The position numbers and the translations under genes were made by a program. From Phytoactinopolyspora limicola (GTDB taxonomy: Bacteria > Actinomycetota > Actinomycetes > Jiangellales > Jiangellaceae): DNA of 64,000 bases. Positions 26,619-35,928 of the stretch are shown here, one piece after another. The DNA lies in contig NZ_JAAOEN010000004.1 of the NCBI RefSeq assembly GCF_011320225.1, positions 248,001 to 312,000 of the forward strand, given 5' to 3'. Within the stretch, counting starts at the first letter, position 1. Every line of letters begins with the position of its first letter. The notes under the pieces are model-generated. The model searched no databases. It worked only from the letters and a program-made list of their open reading frames with translations, and was not told where the DNA came from.

Positions 26619-29600
26619 ATGGGCGACGTCCTGGAGATGTTCGGTCCGGCTACCCGTTCGTGGTTCGCCGGCACGTTTGGTACGCCCACCCGTGCGCAAG
26701 AACACGCGTGGCGCTCCATCGCCGCGGGCAAACACTCCCTCGTCGTCGCGCCCACCGGGTCCGGAAAAACCCTCGCCGCCTTTCTCTGGGCGCTAGACCG
26801 ACTGGCCACGGAGCCGGCCCCGGCCGAACCACTACATCGCTGCCGGGTGCTCTACGTCTCGCCCCTCAAAGCACTAACCGTCGACGTCGACCGCAACCTC
26901 CAGGCTCCGCTCGACGGCATCCGCCGCGCCGCCGCCCAGCTTGGCCTCGACGTCCCCTCCGTGAGCACCGCGGTGCGTACCGGGGATACGCCGGCCGACG
27001 AGCGTCGCCGGTTCGCCCGGCGGCCCGCCGACATCCTGATCACCACACCCGAGTCGTTGTTCCTGCTGCTTACCTCCCAGGCACGCGACGCGCTACGCGG
27101 TGTTCGCACCGTCATCGTCGACGAGGTCCACGCGGTGGCCGACACCAAACGAGGTTCTCACCTCGTGCTCTCCCTCGAACGGCTGGACGCCCTGCTCGAT
27201 GCTCCCGCACAACGTATCGGACTGTCCGCGACCGTCCGCCCGATCGATGAGGTAGCACGTTTCCTCGGTGGCCACCAGCCGGTCGACGTCGTGGCCCCGG
27301 CGAGCCAGAAGCGCTGGGACCTGCGCGTCGTTGTCCCCGTCCCCAGGCTCGCCGAGCTCGACGCCACCAATCCGGCCCCCAGCAAACCTCCACCCACCAG
27401 CCCGGCCCCTACTAGCCCAGCCCCCACCAACGCCGCGCCTACCACGTCGTTCAGGGCGCACCTGGCCGGCAGCGAGCCGGCGTCCTCGGCTTCCGACACC
27501 GGCTCGGCTCCCACGACGGACCAACGCGCCGGGCCGGACGAGGCCGCCGAGTCCGTCGGCGACGGCTCGATCTGGCCACACGTCGAGCGCCGGGTCAGTG
27601 AACTGATCGACGAGCACCACTCCACCCTCGTGTTCGCCAACTCCCGCCGGCTGGCCGAACGGCTCACCAGCCGGCTCAACGAGATTTCCGAGGAGACGCC
27701 CCGCACCACCAGCCCGCCGGCCGCCATCCCAGCCCAGTCGGGTACGGCACACGGTGCCGCGCCGGTACTCGCCCGGGCCCACCATGGTTCGGTCAGCAAG
27801 GAGCAGCGGGCGCTGATCGAAGATGACCTCAAGTCCGGGCGGCTCCCCGCCGTCGTGGCCACCAGCAGTCTCGAACTCGGCATCGATATGGGCGCCATCG
27901 ATCTCGTCGTCCAGGTCGAGTCGCCGCCGTCGGTGGCCAGCGGGCTGCAGCGGGTAGGCCGGGCCGGCCATCAGGTCGGGGCGGTCTCCCGCGGCGTGCT
28001 GTTTCCCAAGTTCCGCGGCGACCTCGTCCAGACCGCCGTTGTGTGTGAGCGGATGCAGGCGGGCCTCATCGAAGAGATGGTGGTGCCGCGCAACCCGCTC
28101 GACGTGCTCGCGCAGCAGGTGGTGGCCATCGTCGCGATGGACGAATGGCCGGTCGACGAGCTGCTCGAGCTTGTGCGTCGGGCCTATCCGTTCCAAGAGC
28201 TGCCCGAGTCATCGTTCCAGGCGGTGCTGGACATGCTGGCCGGGCGGTACCCGTCCGACGAGTTCGCCGAGCTGCGCCCGCGGCTGGTGTGGGATCGAGA
28301 CACAGGCCTGCTGCGCACTCGGCCGGGCAGCCAGCGGTTGGCGGTCACCAGCGGCGGGACCATCCCCGACCGCGGGCTGTACGGCGTGTTCCTGGCCGGC
28401 GCTGACGCCCGCCGCGGTCAGGCGAGGGTGGGCGAGCTCGACGAGGAGATGGTGTACGAGTCGCGGGTCGGCGACGTCTTCTCGTTGGGTGCCACCAGCT
28501 GGCGTATCGAAGAGATCACCCACGATCGTGTGCTGGTGTCGCCTGCTCCCGGGCTGGCCGGCCGGCTGCCGTTCTGGAAGGGCGACACCCTGGGCCGGCC
28601 GCCGGAGCTGGGCGCCGCCGTAGGGGCATTCGTCCGTGAAGTGAGCGGTTCGACCACCCCGGATGCCCGAGCCCGCGCCGAGCGTGCCGGCCTCGACGTC
28701 TGGGCCACCGACAACCTCCTGTCCTACCTGTCCGAGCAGCGCGCCGCCACCGGCCAGGTGCCGGACGACCACACCATCGTGGTCGAGCGGTTCCGCGACG
28801 AGTTGGGCGACTGGCGGCTCGTCGTCCACTCCCCCTACGGTGCGCAGGTCCATGCGCCCTGGGCGCTCGCGCTGGGCGCCCGGCTCCGGGAACGCTACGG
28901 CGTGGATGTTCAGGCCGTGTACGCCGACGACGGCGTGGTGTTGCGTATCCCCGATACCTGGGACGCCGTCGGGGACGGCACCACACCCCGCCGCTCCGAC
29001 GCGGAGCTGGTGGTCCTCGACCCCGACGAAGTAGAGCACGTCGTCACCGCCGAGGTCGGTTCGTCGGCGCTGTTCGCCGCCCGGTTCCGCGAGTGTGCCG
29101 CGCGGGCGTTGCTGCTACCTCGCCGGCAGCCGGGCCGTCGCTCACCGCTATGGCAGCAACGGCAGCGTTCGGCGCAGTTGCTCAGCGTGGCGGCCAACTA
29201 CGGCTCGTTCCCCATCCTCCTGGAGACCATGCGGGAGTGCCTCCAGGACGTCTACGATCTCCCGGGCCTACACCGGCTGATGCACGACATCGCCGCCGGG
29301 CATATCCGGGTCGTCGAGGTCGAGACCCCGCAACCTTCACCCTTCGCGCGATCGCTGCTGTTCGGCTACGTCGAGGCGTTCCTCTACGAGTCCGACACCC
29401 CACTGGCCGAGCGCCGGGCGCAGGCTCTCACCCTCGACTCCGCGCTGCTGTCCGAGCTGCTCGGCCACACCGAACTGCGCGAGTTGCTCGACTCCGAGGT
29501 CCTCGACCGCACCGAGGCCGAGCTACAGAAGCTGGTGGATGAACGTAAAGCCCGCGACGCGGAGGCGGTGGCCGATCTCCTCCGCCTACTCGGGCCGTTG

Positions 29601-31427
29601 TCCACGGCTGAGGTCGCCCACCGCTGCGTGGATCCCGACGACGCGCCAGGCTGGCTGGACGCGTTGGCCGCACAGCGACGCATTCTGTCCGTCGACATCG
29701 CCGGCGAGGCTCGCTGGGCCGGGGTCGAGGACGCCGCCCGGCTCCGCGATGCGCTCGGGGTCGCCCTGCCAGCCGATGTCCATCCAGACTTCGCCGAACC
29801 GGTGCCTGACCCACTCGGCGATCTCGTGTCCCGGTATGCCCGCACCCACACACCGTTCCGGCCCGACCACATCGCCGCCCGGTTCGGCCTGGGCCGCGCC
29901 GTGGTGATGGGGGCGTTGCGCCCTCTCGTGGCGGCTGGGCGGATCGTCGAGGGGCAGCTTCGGCCGGGTGAAACCGGCACTGACTGGTGTGACGCCGAGG
30001 TCCTCCGCTTGCTGCGCCGGCGCTCGCTGGCAGCGCTGCGCAAGGAGGCCGAGCCGGTCGAACCGGCCACCCTAGGCCGCTTCCTGCCGGCTTGGCAGTC
30101 GGTCAACGGCTCGTTGCACGGGCCCGACGGGGTGTTACGGGTGGTCGAACAGCTCGACGGGGTGCCGGTACCCGCCAGTGCGCTGGAGCGGCTGGTGCTC
30201 ACCGCCCGGATGCCGGAGTACAACCCCGCCTGGCTGGACGAGCTCACGGCCGCGGGTGAGGTCGTCTGGGCCGGCCGCGGTGTCATTCCGGGCGGAGACG
30301 GCTGGGTCTCGCTCCACCTGGCCGACACCGTCGAACTCACACTGGCCGCCCCTCACGCATCTCCAGCGCAGCCACTACACCAGGCCATCCTCGACGTCCT
30401 GGGGCCCGGAGGTGCGTTGTTCTTCCGGCAGTTGGCCGATGCGGTGCGAGCGGCCTCCCCCGGCCCTGACGGCGCCACGGAGAGCGCTGCTTCCCTGGCC
30501 GACGTGGCCGACGCCGTCACCGCGCCGCCGGCACTCACCGAGCACGACCTCACGGCCGCGATCTGGGACCTCGTGTGGGCCGGGCTCATCACCAACGACA
30601 CCCTCAGCCCGCTGCGGGCGCTCATGGCCGGCACCAGGTCCGCGGTCCAGTCCAGCCACCGGGCCAAAGCCACGCCGGTCCGGTCGCGGTACCGCCGCGG
30701 CCGCGCGGGACTACCGGCACGTTCGGGCCCACCAACCGCCGGCGGGAGGTGGTCCATGCTGCCCGAGCCGGACACCGACCCGACCCGGCGCGCCCACGCC
30801 GCCGCCGAAAGCCTGCTTGACCGGCACGGTGTCGTCACCCGCGGTGCGGTCGCCGCTGAGCGGCTTCCGGGCGGGTTCGCCGCCGCTTACAAGGTCCTCT
30901 CCGCTTTCGAGGATGCTGGCCGGACCCGACGTGGATACTTCGTCGCCGGGCTCGGTGCCGCCCAGTTCGGTACGGTGGGCGCCGTCGACCGGCTACGCTC
31001 CTTCACCGATCCACCACCGACACCCGCCGCCCGGGACGGCGACCCCGGTACCGTGGTGCTCGCCGCGACCGACCCCGCCAACCCCTACGGCGCCGCACTC
31101 GGCTGGCCGGACCGCGAGGTCAGTGCCACCGGCGCCACCACCGGACACCGGCCCGGCCGCAAAGCCGGCGCCTTGGTGGTCCTGGTCGATGGTGAGCTGA
31201 CGCTGTACGTCGAACGTGGCGGGCGAACGCTGCTGTCCTGGACCGACCAGCCGGAGCCGCTGCGCCGCGCCGCCCACGCGCTGGCCGGCACGGTACGCCG
31301 CGGTGGTCTCGGTGGCCTGCGGGTCGAACGGGCCGATGGTGAGCAGATCACCGCCACCTCGCTCGGCGCCGCGCTCACCGCCGCCGGTTTCTACGCCACC
31401 CCCCGAGGGTTGCGGTTGCGCAGCTGA
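26619..31427 (+). CDS. lhr: Large ATP-dependent helicase Lhr
   Basis: 1602 residues, the length of full-size Lhr. A 3'-5' nucleic-acid helicase that prefers RNA:DNA hybrids; in mycobacteria it belongs to a DNA-damage regulon. Walker A APTGSGKT, DEVH box VDEVHAVADTKRG, SATVRPIDEV, then HHGSVSKEQRALIEDDL and QRVGRAGHQVG of the second RecA domain, followed by winged-helix, Lhr core and the long C-terminal domain. A Pro/Thr/Ser-rich insertion (about residues 250-310) separates the two RecA lobes. ATG at 26619 fits the family start MGDVLEMFGPATRSWF. Its 3' end overlaps the convergent SnoaL-like gene by 37 bp. Confidence 0.94.
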   Translation: MGDVLEMFGPATRSWFAGTFGTPTRAQEHAWRSIAAGKHSLVVAPTGSGKTLAAFLWALDRLATEPAPAEPLHRCRVLYVSPLKALTVDVDRNLQAPLDGIRRAAAQLGLDVPSVSTAVRTGDTPADERRRFARRPADILITTPESLFLLLTSQARDALRGVRTVIVDEVHAVADTKRGSHLVLSLERLDALLDAPAQRIGLSATVRPIDEVARFLGGHQPVDVVAPASQKRWDLRVVVPVPRLAELDATNPAPSKPPPTSPAPTSPAPTNAAPTTSFRAHLAGSEPASSASDTGSAPTTDQRAGPDEAAESVGDGSIWPHVERRVSELIDEHHSTLVFANSRRLAERLTSRLNEISEETPRTTSPPAAIPAQSGTAHGAAPVLARAHHGSVSKEQRALIEDDLKSGRLPAVVATSSLELGIDMGAIDLVVQVESPPSVASGLQRVGRAGHQVGAVSRGVLFPKFRGDLVQTAVVCERMQAGLIEEMVVPRNPLDVLAQQVVAIVAMDEWPVDELLELVRRAYPFQELPESSFQAVLDMLAGRYPSDEFAELRPRLVWDRDTGLLRTRPGSQRLAVTSGGTIPDRGLYGVFLAGADARRGQARVGELDEEMVYESRVGDVFSLGATSWRIEEITHDRVLVSPAPGLAGRLPFWKGDTLGRPPELGAAVGAFVREVSGSTTPDARARAERAGLDVWATDNLLSYLSEQRAATGQVPDDHTIVVERFRDELGDWRLVVHSPYGAQVHAPWALALGARLRERYGVDVQAVYADDGVVLRIPDTWDAVGDGTTPRRSDAELVVLDPDEVEHVVTAEVGSSALFAARFRECAARALLLPRRQPGRRSPLWQQRQRSAQLLSVAANYGSFPILLETMRECLQDVYDLPGLHRLMHDIAAGHIRVVEVETPQPSPFARSLLFGYVEAFLYESDTPLAERRAQALTLDSALLSELLGHTELRELLDSEVLDRTEAELQKLVDERKARDAEAVADLLRLLGPLSTAEVAHRCVDPDDAPGWLDALAAQRRILSVDIAGEARWAGVEDAARLRDALGVALPADVHPDFAEPVPDPLGDLVSRYARTHTPFRPDHIAARFGLGRAVVMGALRPLVAAGRIVEGQLRPGETGTDWCDAEVLRLLRRRSLAALRKEAEPVEPATLGRFLPAWQSVNGSLHGPDGVLRVVEQLDGVPVPASALERLVLTARMPEYNPAWLDELTAAGEVVWAGRGVIPGGDGWVSLHLADTVELTLAAPHASPAQPLHQAILDVLGPGGALFFRQLADAVRAASPGPDGATESAASLADVADAVTAPPALTEHDLTAAIWDLVWAGLITNDTLSPLRALMAGTRSAVQSSHRAKATPVRSRYRRGRAGLPARSGPPTAGGRWSMLPEPDTDPTRRAHAAAESLLDRHGVVTRGAVAAERLPGGFAAAYKVLSAFEDAGRTRRGYFVAGLGAAQFGTVGAVDRLRSFTDPPPTPAARDGDPGTVVLAATDPANPYGAALGWPDREVSATGATTGHRPGRKAGALVVLVDGELTLYVERGGRTLLSWTDQPEPLRRAAHALAGTVRRGGLGGLRVERADGEQITATSLGAALTAAGFYATPRGLRLRS

Positions 31428-31894
31428 TCGGCGGCCCGTCGGGTGGCGACATCCACGAGGGCGCGTTGCCCTTCCTCGTAGGCGACCCGAAGGGTGATCC
31501 CGTCGATCCGCCACCCCTCGCCGGCGGCCGGGACCAAGGTCATCCGATAACGGCCCGCAACCATCCACGTCGCCCGGTCGCCGTCAGTATCGACGACGTG
31601 GTGGGCACGGACGGTGGTGGCAGCCTCAACACCGTTGTCGCCGTGCCGGCTCAGGACGACGGGCCCGGTCAGGTGCTGAGTTGCGGAGAAACCCGGCAGC
31701 AGCCCCTGCCAGCGTTCAACGAGCTCGGATGCTGCCATGGTTTCGGCCGAACCGCCCCAGAGGGCCGTGTAGTCAACGGTGACCTGTTCTGCGAACGAAG
31801 CTCGGACAACGTCCCAGTTGAGATCATCCACCGCATGGAGCAGCGTCGTCACTACCCCAGCCGGGCCGGTTTCGCCATTCGTGGTCATGGTCAT
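31391..31894 (-). CDS. SnoaL/NTF2-like protein
   Basis: 167 residues. The cone-shaped NTF2 fold is suggested by LLHAVDDLNWDVVRASFAEQVTVDYTALWG and the later VAGRYRMTLVPAAGEGWRIDGI. Proteins of this sort are isomerases, hydratases or ligand carriers. Its ATG overlaps the stop of the upstream alpha/beta hydrolase (ATGA), so they are co-translated and may act on one substrate. No catalytic residue can be assigned. Confidence 0.78.
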   Translation of the reverse strand: MTMTTNGETGPAGVVTTLLHAVDDLNWDVVRASFAEQVTVDYTALWGGSAETMAASELVERWQGLLPGFSATQHLTGPVVLSRHGDNGVEAATTVRAHHVVDTDGDRATWMVAGRYRMTLVPAAGEGWRIDGITLRVAYEEGQRALVDVATRRAADQLRNRNPRGVA

Positions 31895-32805
31895 CGCCGT
31901 GCCTGGGCGAGGGTCGTCGAGAAATGCACGCCCACGGCCTCGACCGCGAAGTCCACCTGTGCGGGCTGATCGTAGAAGTCGATCTGGCCGCCGTCCCCCC
32001 ACACCATCTCCACCGGCCCGGCCAGCTCATCGCGCAGCCGCTGGATGTTGTCCGGAAAAACACAGCCGTCGCCGTGGACGAACAGCGTCGGCACTGAGAC
32101 CCGCGCTGCCTGCGCCATCCCATCGAACCCGAGCCAGGGTAACCAGCTCAGCTCCGCCATCTCGTTGGCCCACTCCGGGACCGCGCCACGTCCGGGATCG
32201 CCGTAGTAGTCGAGCTCGATGAACATTCCGGCGCGCTCATCGCCCGGGGCGTAGGCGGGAACCGTGATGACCTCACCTGTTCGCTGATACCGGTCGAGGG
32301 CTTGCTGCCCCCGAGTCAGCCGCAGCTGGACGCCGTCGTCGCCCCCGTAGAAGGGAGCGACGGAGGGGGTGTCGTGGAACCATCCAGCGACACTCGCGAA
32401 CGACGTGATGGCCGCCCCCGTAGCGATCGCGGCCGCGCCGTACTGAGCGCCGGCGCAGATCCCGAGGTAGCCGAGCTCCCCCGGCCGGACGAAAGACAGG
32501 GTGGATACATACTCGGCTGCGGCGCGAATGTCGGCGATCTTGCGACTGGGCACCTCGGCATGGCGCAGTTCTCCGCCGGATTGGCCCCAGCCGGTGAAGT
32601 CGAAGGTGATAGCGGTGTACCCCCGGCGGGCCAGCGCCTCGGCGTATCGGGTGGCCATCTGCTCTTTGATGGTCAGCCACGACCCGGCGATCACCACGGC
32701 CGGCTGACGTTCGGTGTTCTTCTCGGCCTGCCGGTACACCCGACCGGCTACCACGTCGCCACCGCTGGTGAACACGATGGGCGTCGGCGTGATGTCCCTG
32801 ATCAT
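31891..32805 (-). CDS. Alpha/beta hydrolase with cysteine at the nucleophile elbow
   Basis: 304 residues. FTSGGDVVAGRVYR, PAVVIAGSWLTIKEQMA, YTAITFDFTGWGQSGG and VPTLFVHGDGCVFPDN mark an alpha/beta hydrolase of the dienelactone-hydrolase-like (YcjY) group. The nucleophile elbow reads GICAGA, so Cys replaces the usual Ser (GxSxG), as in dienelactone hydrolase. Acid and His are less clear: the C-terminal region has VWGDGGQIDFYDQPAQ but no obvious late catalytic His where GH would be expected. GGGAAGG lies 8 nt before the ATG. Preceded by an AraC regulator on the same strand and followed by the SnoaL-like gene. Confidence 0.82.
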   Translation of the reverse strand: MIRDITPTPIVFTSGGDVVAGRVYRQAEKNTERQPAVVIAGSWLTIKEQMATRYAEALARRGYTAITFDFTGWGQSGGELRHAEVPSRKIADIRAAAEYVSTLSFVRPGELGYLGICAGAQYGAAAIATGAAITSFASVAGWFHDTPSVAPFYGGDDGVQLRLTRGQQALDRYQRTGEVITVPAYAPGDERAGMFIELDYYGDPGRGAVPEWANEMAELSWLPWLGFDGMAQAARVSVPTLFVHGDGCVFPDNIQRLRDELAGPVEMVWGDGGQIDFYDQPAQVDFAVEAVGVHFSTTLAQARR

Positions 32806-32917
32806 GCAGCTACCTTCCCGTCTGGCTCAAGCGCTCTTCGGCGCCCGTCATATGTGACGTTCGCACGACGCCCAGCATCGTTGGAGGGTCGAATCTTGCT
32901 GTTTGTGCCGGATCAGC

Positions 32918-33745
32918 TCACCGTGAACGCAGGGCCGACGGGGTGAACCCGGTGTGGCGACGCAACAGCCGCCGGAAGTGCCCGACATTGGAGTAGCCGA
33001 CCGCATACGCGACGTCCGGCCCACTCAACCCGGTGCTCAGCAGCAATGCCTTTGCCCGCTCGAGGCGGCGCAGCGTGACGAACTCGTGTGGCGCCAGACC
33101 CGTCGTCGCTTTGAACGCGCGCGCGAAGTGGAATGGGCTCAGCCGGGCCTGTGCGGCCAGGTCGTCGAGGACCAGGGGCTCAGATAGCCGATCGTCAACG
33201 AATGCCGCGATCCGGTCGACGAGCACCCGGTCCAACCGGCCGTTGCGACGCCGGCGACGTAGCCGCGCAGGGCAGTAGTGCTCTACCAGGTGTGTGACCA
33301 GCCGATGCGCCAGCGTGCTCGCATACATGTCGTCGGGTACTCCGGCCCGGGCCAGGTGGGCCCGGCGTAGCGCAGCGGCCAGTCCGAACACCGTGGCGTC
33401 GCGGACCGCCGCGGCTGGTTCGATCTCGACATCGGCGACGTCGTCCACCTCAGCTGCTGTTCGCAACAGTTCGAGATCCGGGTAGATCTCCAGCGCCTCC
33501 GTGGGCCCGGGCACCTCGGCCCAAGAGACTTCATCGGTTCCGGTCACGAACACGGATCCGGCCGGAACCGCCAGGTACCGTGCCCGGCCGCCTTCGGTGT
33601 AGACGAGGCGATCGTGTGTGCTGAAGGACACCCCAATCTGGAACGGCTTGGTCACTGTCACGCCGCGGTCCGGCGGTAACCAGCTGTACTCCGAACGCAT
33701 GCCGGGCCAACGCTGGATGTTGTATGTCGCACGGTCGACTCGCAT
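32918..33745 (-). CDS. AraC-family transcriptional regulator
   Basis: 275 residues. N-terminal half (1-165) is a sensing domain of cupin-like type (SFSTHDRLVYTEGGRARYLAVPAGSVFVTG); C-terminal half has two HTH motifs (LDDLAAQARLSPFHFARAFK and VAYAVGYSNVGHFRRLLRRH) ending FTPSALR. GGAGGG precedes the ATG. It lies 112 bp upstream of the hydrolase/SnoaL pair and probably controls it. Confidence 0.9.
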   Translation of the reverse strand: MRVDRATYNIQRWPGMRSEYSWLPPDRGVTVTKPFQIGVSFSTHDRLVYTEGGRARYLAVPAGSVFVTGTDEVSWAEVPGPTEALEIYPDLELLRTAAEVDDVADVEIEPAAAVRDATVFGLAAALRRAHLARAGVPDDMYASTLAHRLVTHLVEHYCPARLRRRRRNGRLDRVLVDRIAAFVDDRLSEPLVLDDLAAQARLSPFHFARAFKATTGLAPHEFVTLRRLERAKALLLSTGLSGPDVAYAVGYSNVGHFRRLLRRHTGFTPSALRSR

Positions 33746-33781
33746 GTCCGGGCACCCTCCACCGGAGACGCTACGATGCGA

Positions 33782-34720
33782 CTACTCGGCTGGCAAGGCC
33801 CAGTAGCGTACGTAGTCGACGAGGAACTCCGCTGGCATCGGCGCAGCTCCCGGCGGTGGATCGGGCGTCCAGTACGGATCTCCCATGGCCAGCGTCAGCC
33901 GCATGTGCCACGGGCTGTCGAACGTCTCCTCCCACACCCACGGCAGCGCTGTTGTGTCGTGGGTGCCGTCCGGAGTGACGTGGGCGACGAGGACACCGTC
34001 GAAGAAGGCCTTGAAGTCAGTGGGGGTGTATTCGATCGCCCACGTGTGGAAATCGCCGGCGGTGGTGTACGGCGGCGACAGCTCGGGCACATGGTGTTCG
34101 TACGTCCATGCCGCCCGCTCCCCGAAAGGAGCCACGGTCCGCTCGTGCAAGGTCAGCGTCGAGGTCTCGGCGAGGTCCGGGCTCCTGGGCCGGTCGGTGG
34201 GATCACCCCACGCCTCCATGATGTCGATCTCCCCCAGTGCGGGGCCGTTGCGCAACCAGAACGCCGGCCACACGCCGCTGCTGCTCGACGCGGCGGTGGG
34301 GATCTTCGCCCGGATCTCCCAGCGTCCGAACTGCTCGTTGTGTGTTGCGGCGGTGTCCAACGCTCCGGTACGCCACCAGCGTTCTTTCTCGCCCGAATAC
34401 ACCGAGGTGTCCAGCTGTGTCATCTCGATCCGCAGCATGCCATCGTCCACGGTGACAGCGTCGGCCGAGAGGACGGCCCAGTCCCAGGAGTAGCTGCCGT
34501 GGGTGGACCGATCCCACACCGTCCACTTGTGTGGATCGACGATGTCGCCGGTGAACTCGTCTCGCCAGGCCGGTACACCCCACACCGGGATGTCGCCGGG
34601 GTCTTCCTCATAGGGCATCGAGGCCGGCACCGTGAGCAGCACGAACAGCGCCATCATGGCCGGTATCAGCGCTGCCACCATGGCGTGCCTACCTGTGTTG
34701 GTCCCCCGGAGCCCCCTCAT
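33782..34720 (-). CDS. Secreted glycoside hydrolase family 16 protein
   Basis: 312 residues. Signal segment (about 10-36), then a GH16 jelly roll. The catalytic motif GEIDIMEAWG (ExDxxE) is intact, with WPAFWLRNGPALGEIDIMEA upstream context and DFHTWAIEYTPTDFKAFFDG, both typical of laminarinases/beta-glucanases. It should hydrolyse beta-1,3 or mixed-linkage glucans outside the cell. No carbohydrate-binding module is attached. Ribosome site GGAGG is about 15 nt away, so initiation is somewhat unusual. Confidence 0.92.
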   Translation of the reverse strand: MRGLRGTNTGRHAMVAALIPAMMALFVLLTVPASMPYEEDPGDIPVWGVPAWRDEFTGDIVDPHKWTVWDRSTHGSYSWDWAVLSADAVTVDDGMLRIEMTQLDTSVYSGEKERWWRTGALDTAATHNEQFGRWEIRAKIPTAASSSSGVWPAFWLRNGPALGEIDIMEAWGDPTDRPRSPDLAETSTLTLHERTVAPFGERAAWTYEHHVPELSPPYTTAGDFHTWAIEYTPTDFKAFFDGVLVAHVTPDGTHDTTALPWVWEETFDSPWHMRLTLAMGDPYWTPDPPPGAAPMPAEFLVDYVRYWALPAE

Positions 34721-34754
34721 TAGACCGCATTATCCTCCAACCTCGGCCCGGTGC

Positions 34755-34832
34755 GTGATCATTGCTGGATTTCGGCCCTCACGACCGGGGATCGTTGCCG
34801 GTTCGTGTCGCTCTGGAGGCAGCAACGATCAC
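34755..34832. repeat. Interrupted inverted repeat with GTGATC ends
   Basis: GTGATCATTGCTG (34755-34767) and CAGCAACGATCAC (34820-34832) pair over 13 bp with one mismatch; another GATCGTTGCCGG lies in the 52-bp loop. It occupies the gap between the flavin-reductase end and the GH16 start. It may terminate the clgR-flavin reductase transcript; its ends resemble the palindrome at 62435-62502. Confidence 0.5.
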
Positions 34833-34857
34833 CCGAGGGTCCGCGCGGTTCGGCCCA

Positions 34858-35466
34858 CTAGGACGGCGCAGGACCACCCGGCGTGAAGTAGGCCCGGTCA
34901 CCGTGGACAAGCGGGGTGCCACCCGTCATGTCGTCCGGGACGTGGACCACCTCGCCGATCGCGATCGTGTGGTCGCCGGCCTCGACGAGCTGGAACGGCG
35001 CACACGTCACGGCAGCTACCCCTCCGGTCAACACGAACTCGCCGGTGTTGCTGCGGCGGGCCGGCCACGCGCTGAAGTCATCCCGGTCACCCGGGTATCG
35101 ATGCCGGGCGAAGTACTCGGCCGCGTCGAGCTGATCACTGGCAAGAAACGTCAGCGACCAGCCGTCCGCGACGAACAGGGCGTCATGGATGAAACCTTCC
35201 CGCTTCACGCAGACCAGAACGAGCGGCGGCGACAGCGACACCGATGACACCGCCGTCACGGTTAGCCCACAGGCGCGGCCGATCGGGTCCAAGGTGGTGA
35301 GCACCGCCACACCGCCGGACAGCCGCGCCATAGCCTCGCGGAACCGCGAATTATGCTCCTGGCTGGCCGCGGCCTCGAGCCGGTCCGCACCGGCCGGCGC
35401 CAACGCGTGCACCGATGGCCACGATGGCCGTCGCTCCCAGTCAGGCTCCGACGCTGCTGGCCGCAA
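34858..35466 (-). CDS. Flavin reductase family protein
   Basis: 202 residues. After a variable 40-residue start, FREAMARLSGGVAVLTTLDP, GLTVTAVSSVSLSPPLVLVCV and GDHTIAIGEVVHV give the FMN-binding split barrel of flavin reductases, which supply reduced flavin to monooxygenases or reduce their own substrate. Partner oxygenase is not nearby. It begins 16 bp after clgR on the same strand; the exact ATG is uncertain because the first 40 residues are not conserved. Confidence 0.87.
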   Translation of the reverse strand: MRPAASEPDWERRPSWPSVHALAPAGADRLEAAASQEHNSRFREAMARLSGGVAVLTTLDPIGRACGLTVTAVSSVSLSPPLVLVCVKREGFIHDALFVADGWSLTFLASDQLDAAEYFARHRYPGDRDDFSAWPARRSNTGEFVLTGGVAAVTCAPFQLVEAGDHTIAIGEVVHVPDDMTGGTPLVHGDRAYFTPGGPAPS

Positions 35467-35482
35467 CTCGACAGCTGCTGCG

Positions 35483-35794
35483 TCAGCCGACGGCGACGAC
35501 GTCGCGCGGACGGGAGTCCTCGCGAGGACGCAGCTCGGTCAGTGCGCCTACCGCAGCCGCCTCTACCCGCATCATCTCGTCGCTGACCTCGCGGAGAATC
35601 TCCGACATGGGCAGGTCGAGTGCTTTGCAGATGGCGGCCAGCAGCTCCGACGAAGCTTCCTTCCGGCCGCGCTCTACCTCTGAGAGGTATCCGAGACTGA
35701 CTCGTGCCGCTGCCGAAATCTCGCGCAGGGTGCGGCCCTGAGCGACCCGACGGCGTCGGATCACGTCACCGATGAGGCGCCTGACGAGTACCAT
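35483..35794 (-). CDS. clgR: Transcriptional regulator ClgR (XRE family)
   Basis: 103 residues. A Cro/C1-type HTH ([40 protein letters not shown]) matches ClgR, which activates clp protease and other proteostasis genes. Ribosome site GGGG about 8 nt from ATG. ClgR downstream of pgsA and cinA is conserved gene order in actinobacteria. The normal ClgR C terminus that ends in a Clp degron (two Ala) is not seen; this one ends VVAVG. Confidence 0.92.
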   Translation of the reverse strand: MVLVRRLIGDVIRRRRVAQGRTLREISAAARVSLGYLSEVERGRKEASSELLAAICKALDLPMSEILREVSDEMMRVEAAAVGALTELRPREDSRPRDVVAVG

Positions 35795-35928
35795 GGGCCA
35801 CCCCTTTCAAGGTCGGTCTCGACACTTGCGTAGTACCACCGTACCGCGCGTCGAGCAAAACGCGGCGACGAGGCAGGTTCACATTGACATAACGGGTCGA
35901 GCTCGCCATCGATTCCCGCCGGAGCCGG

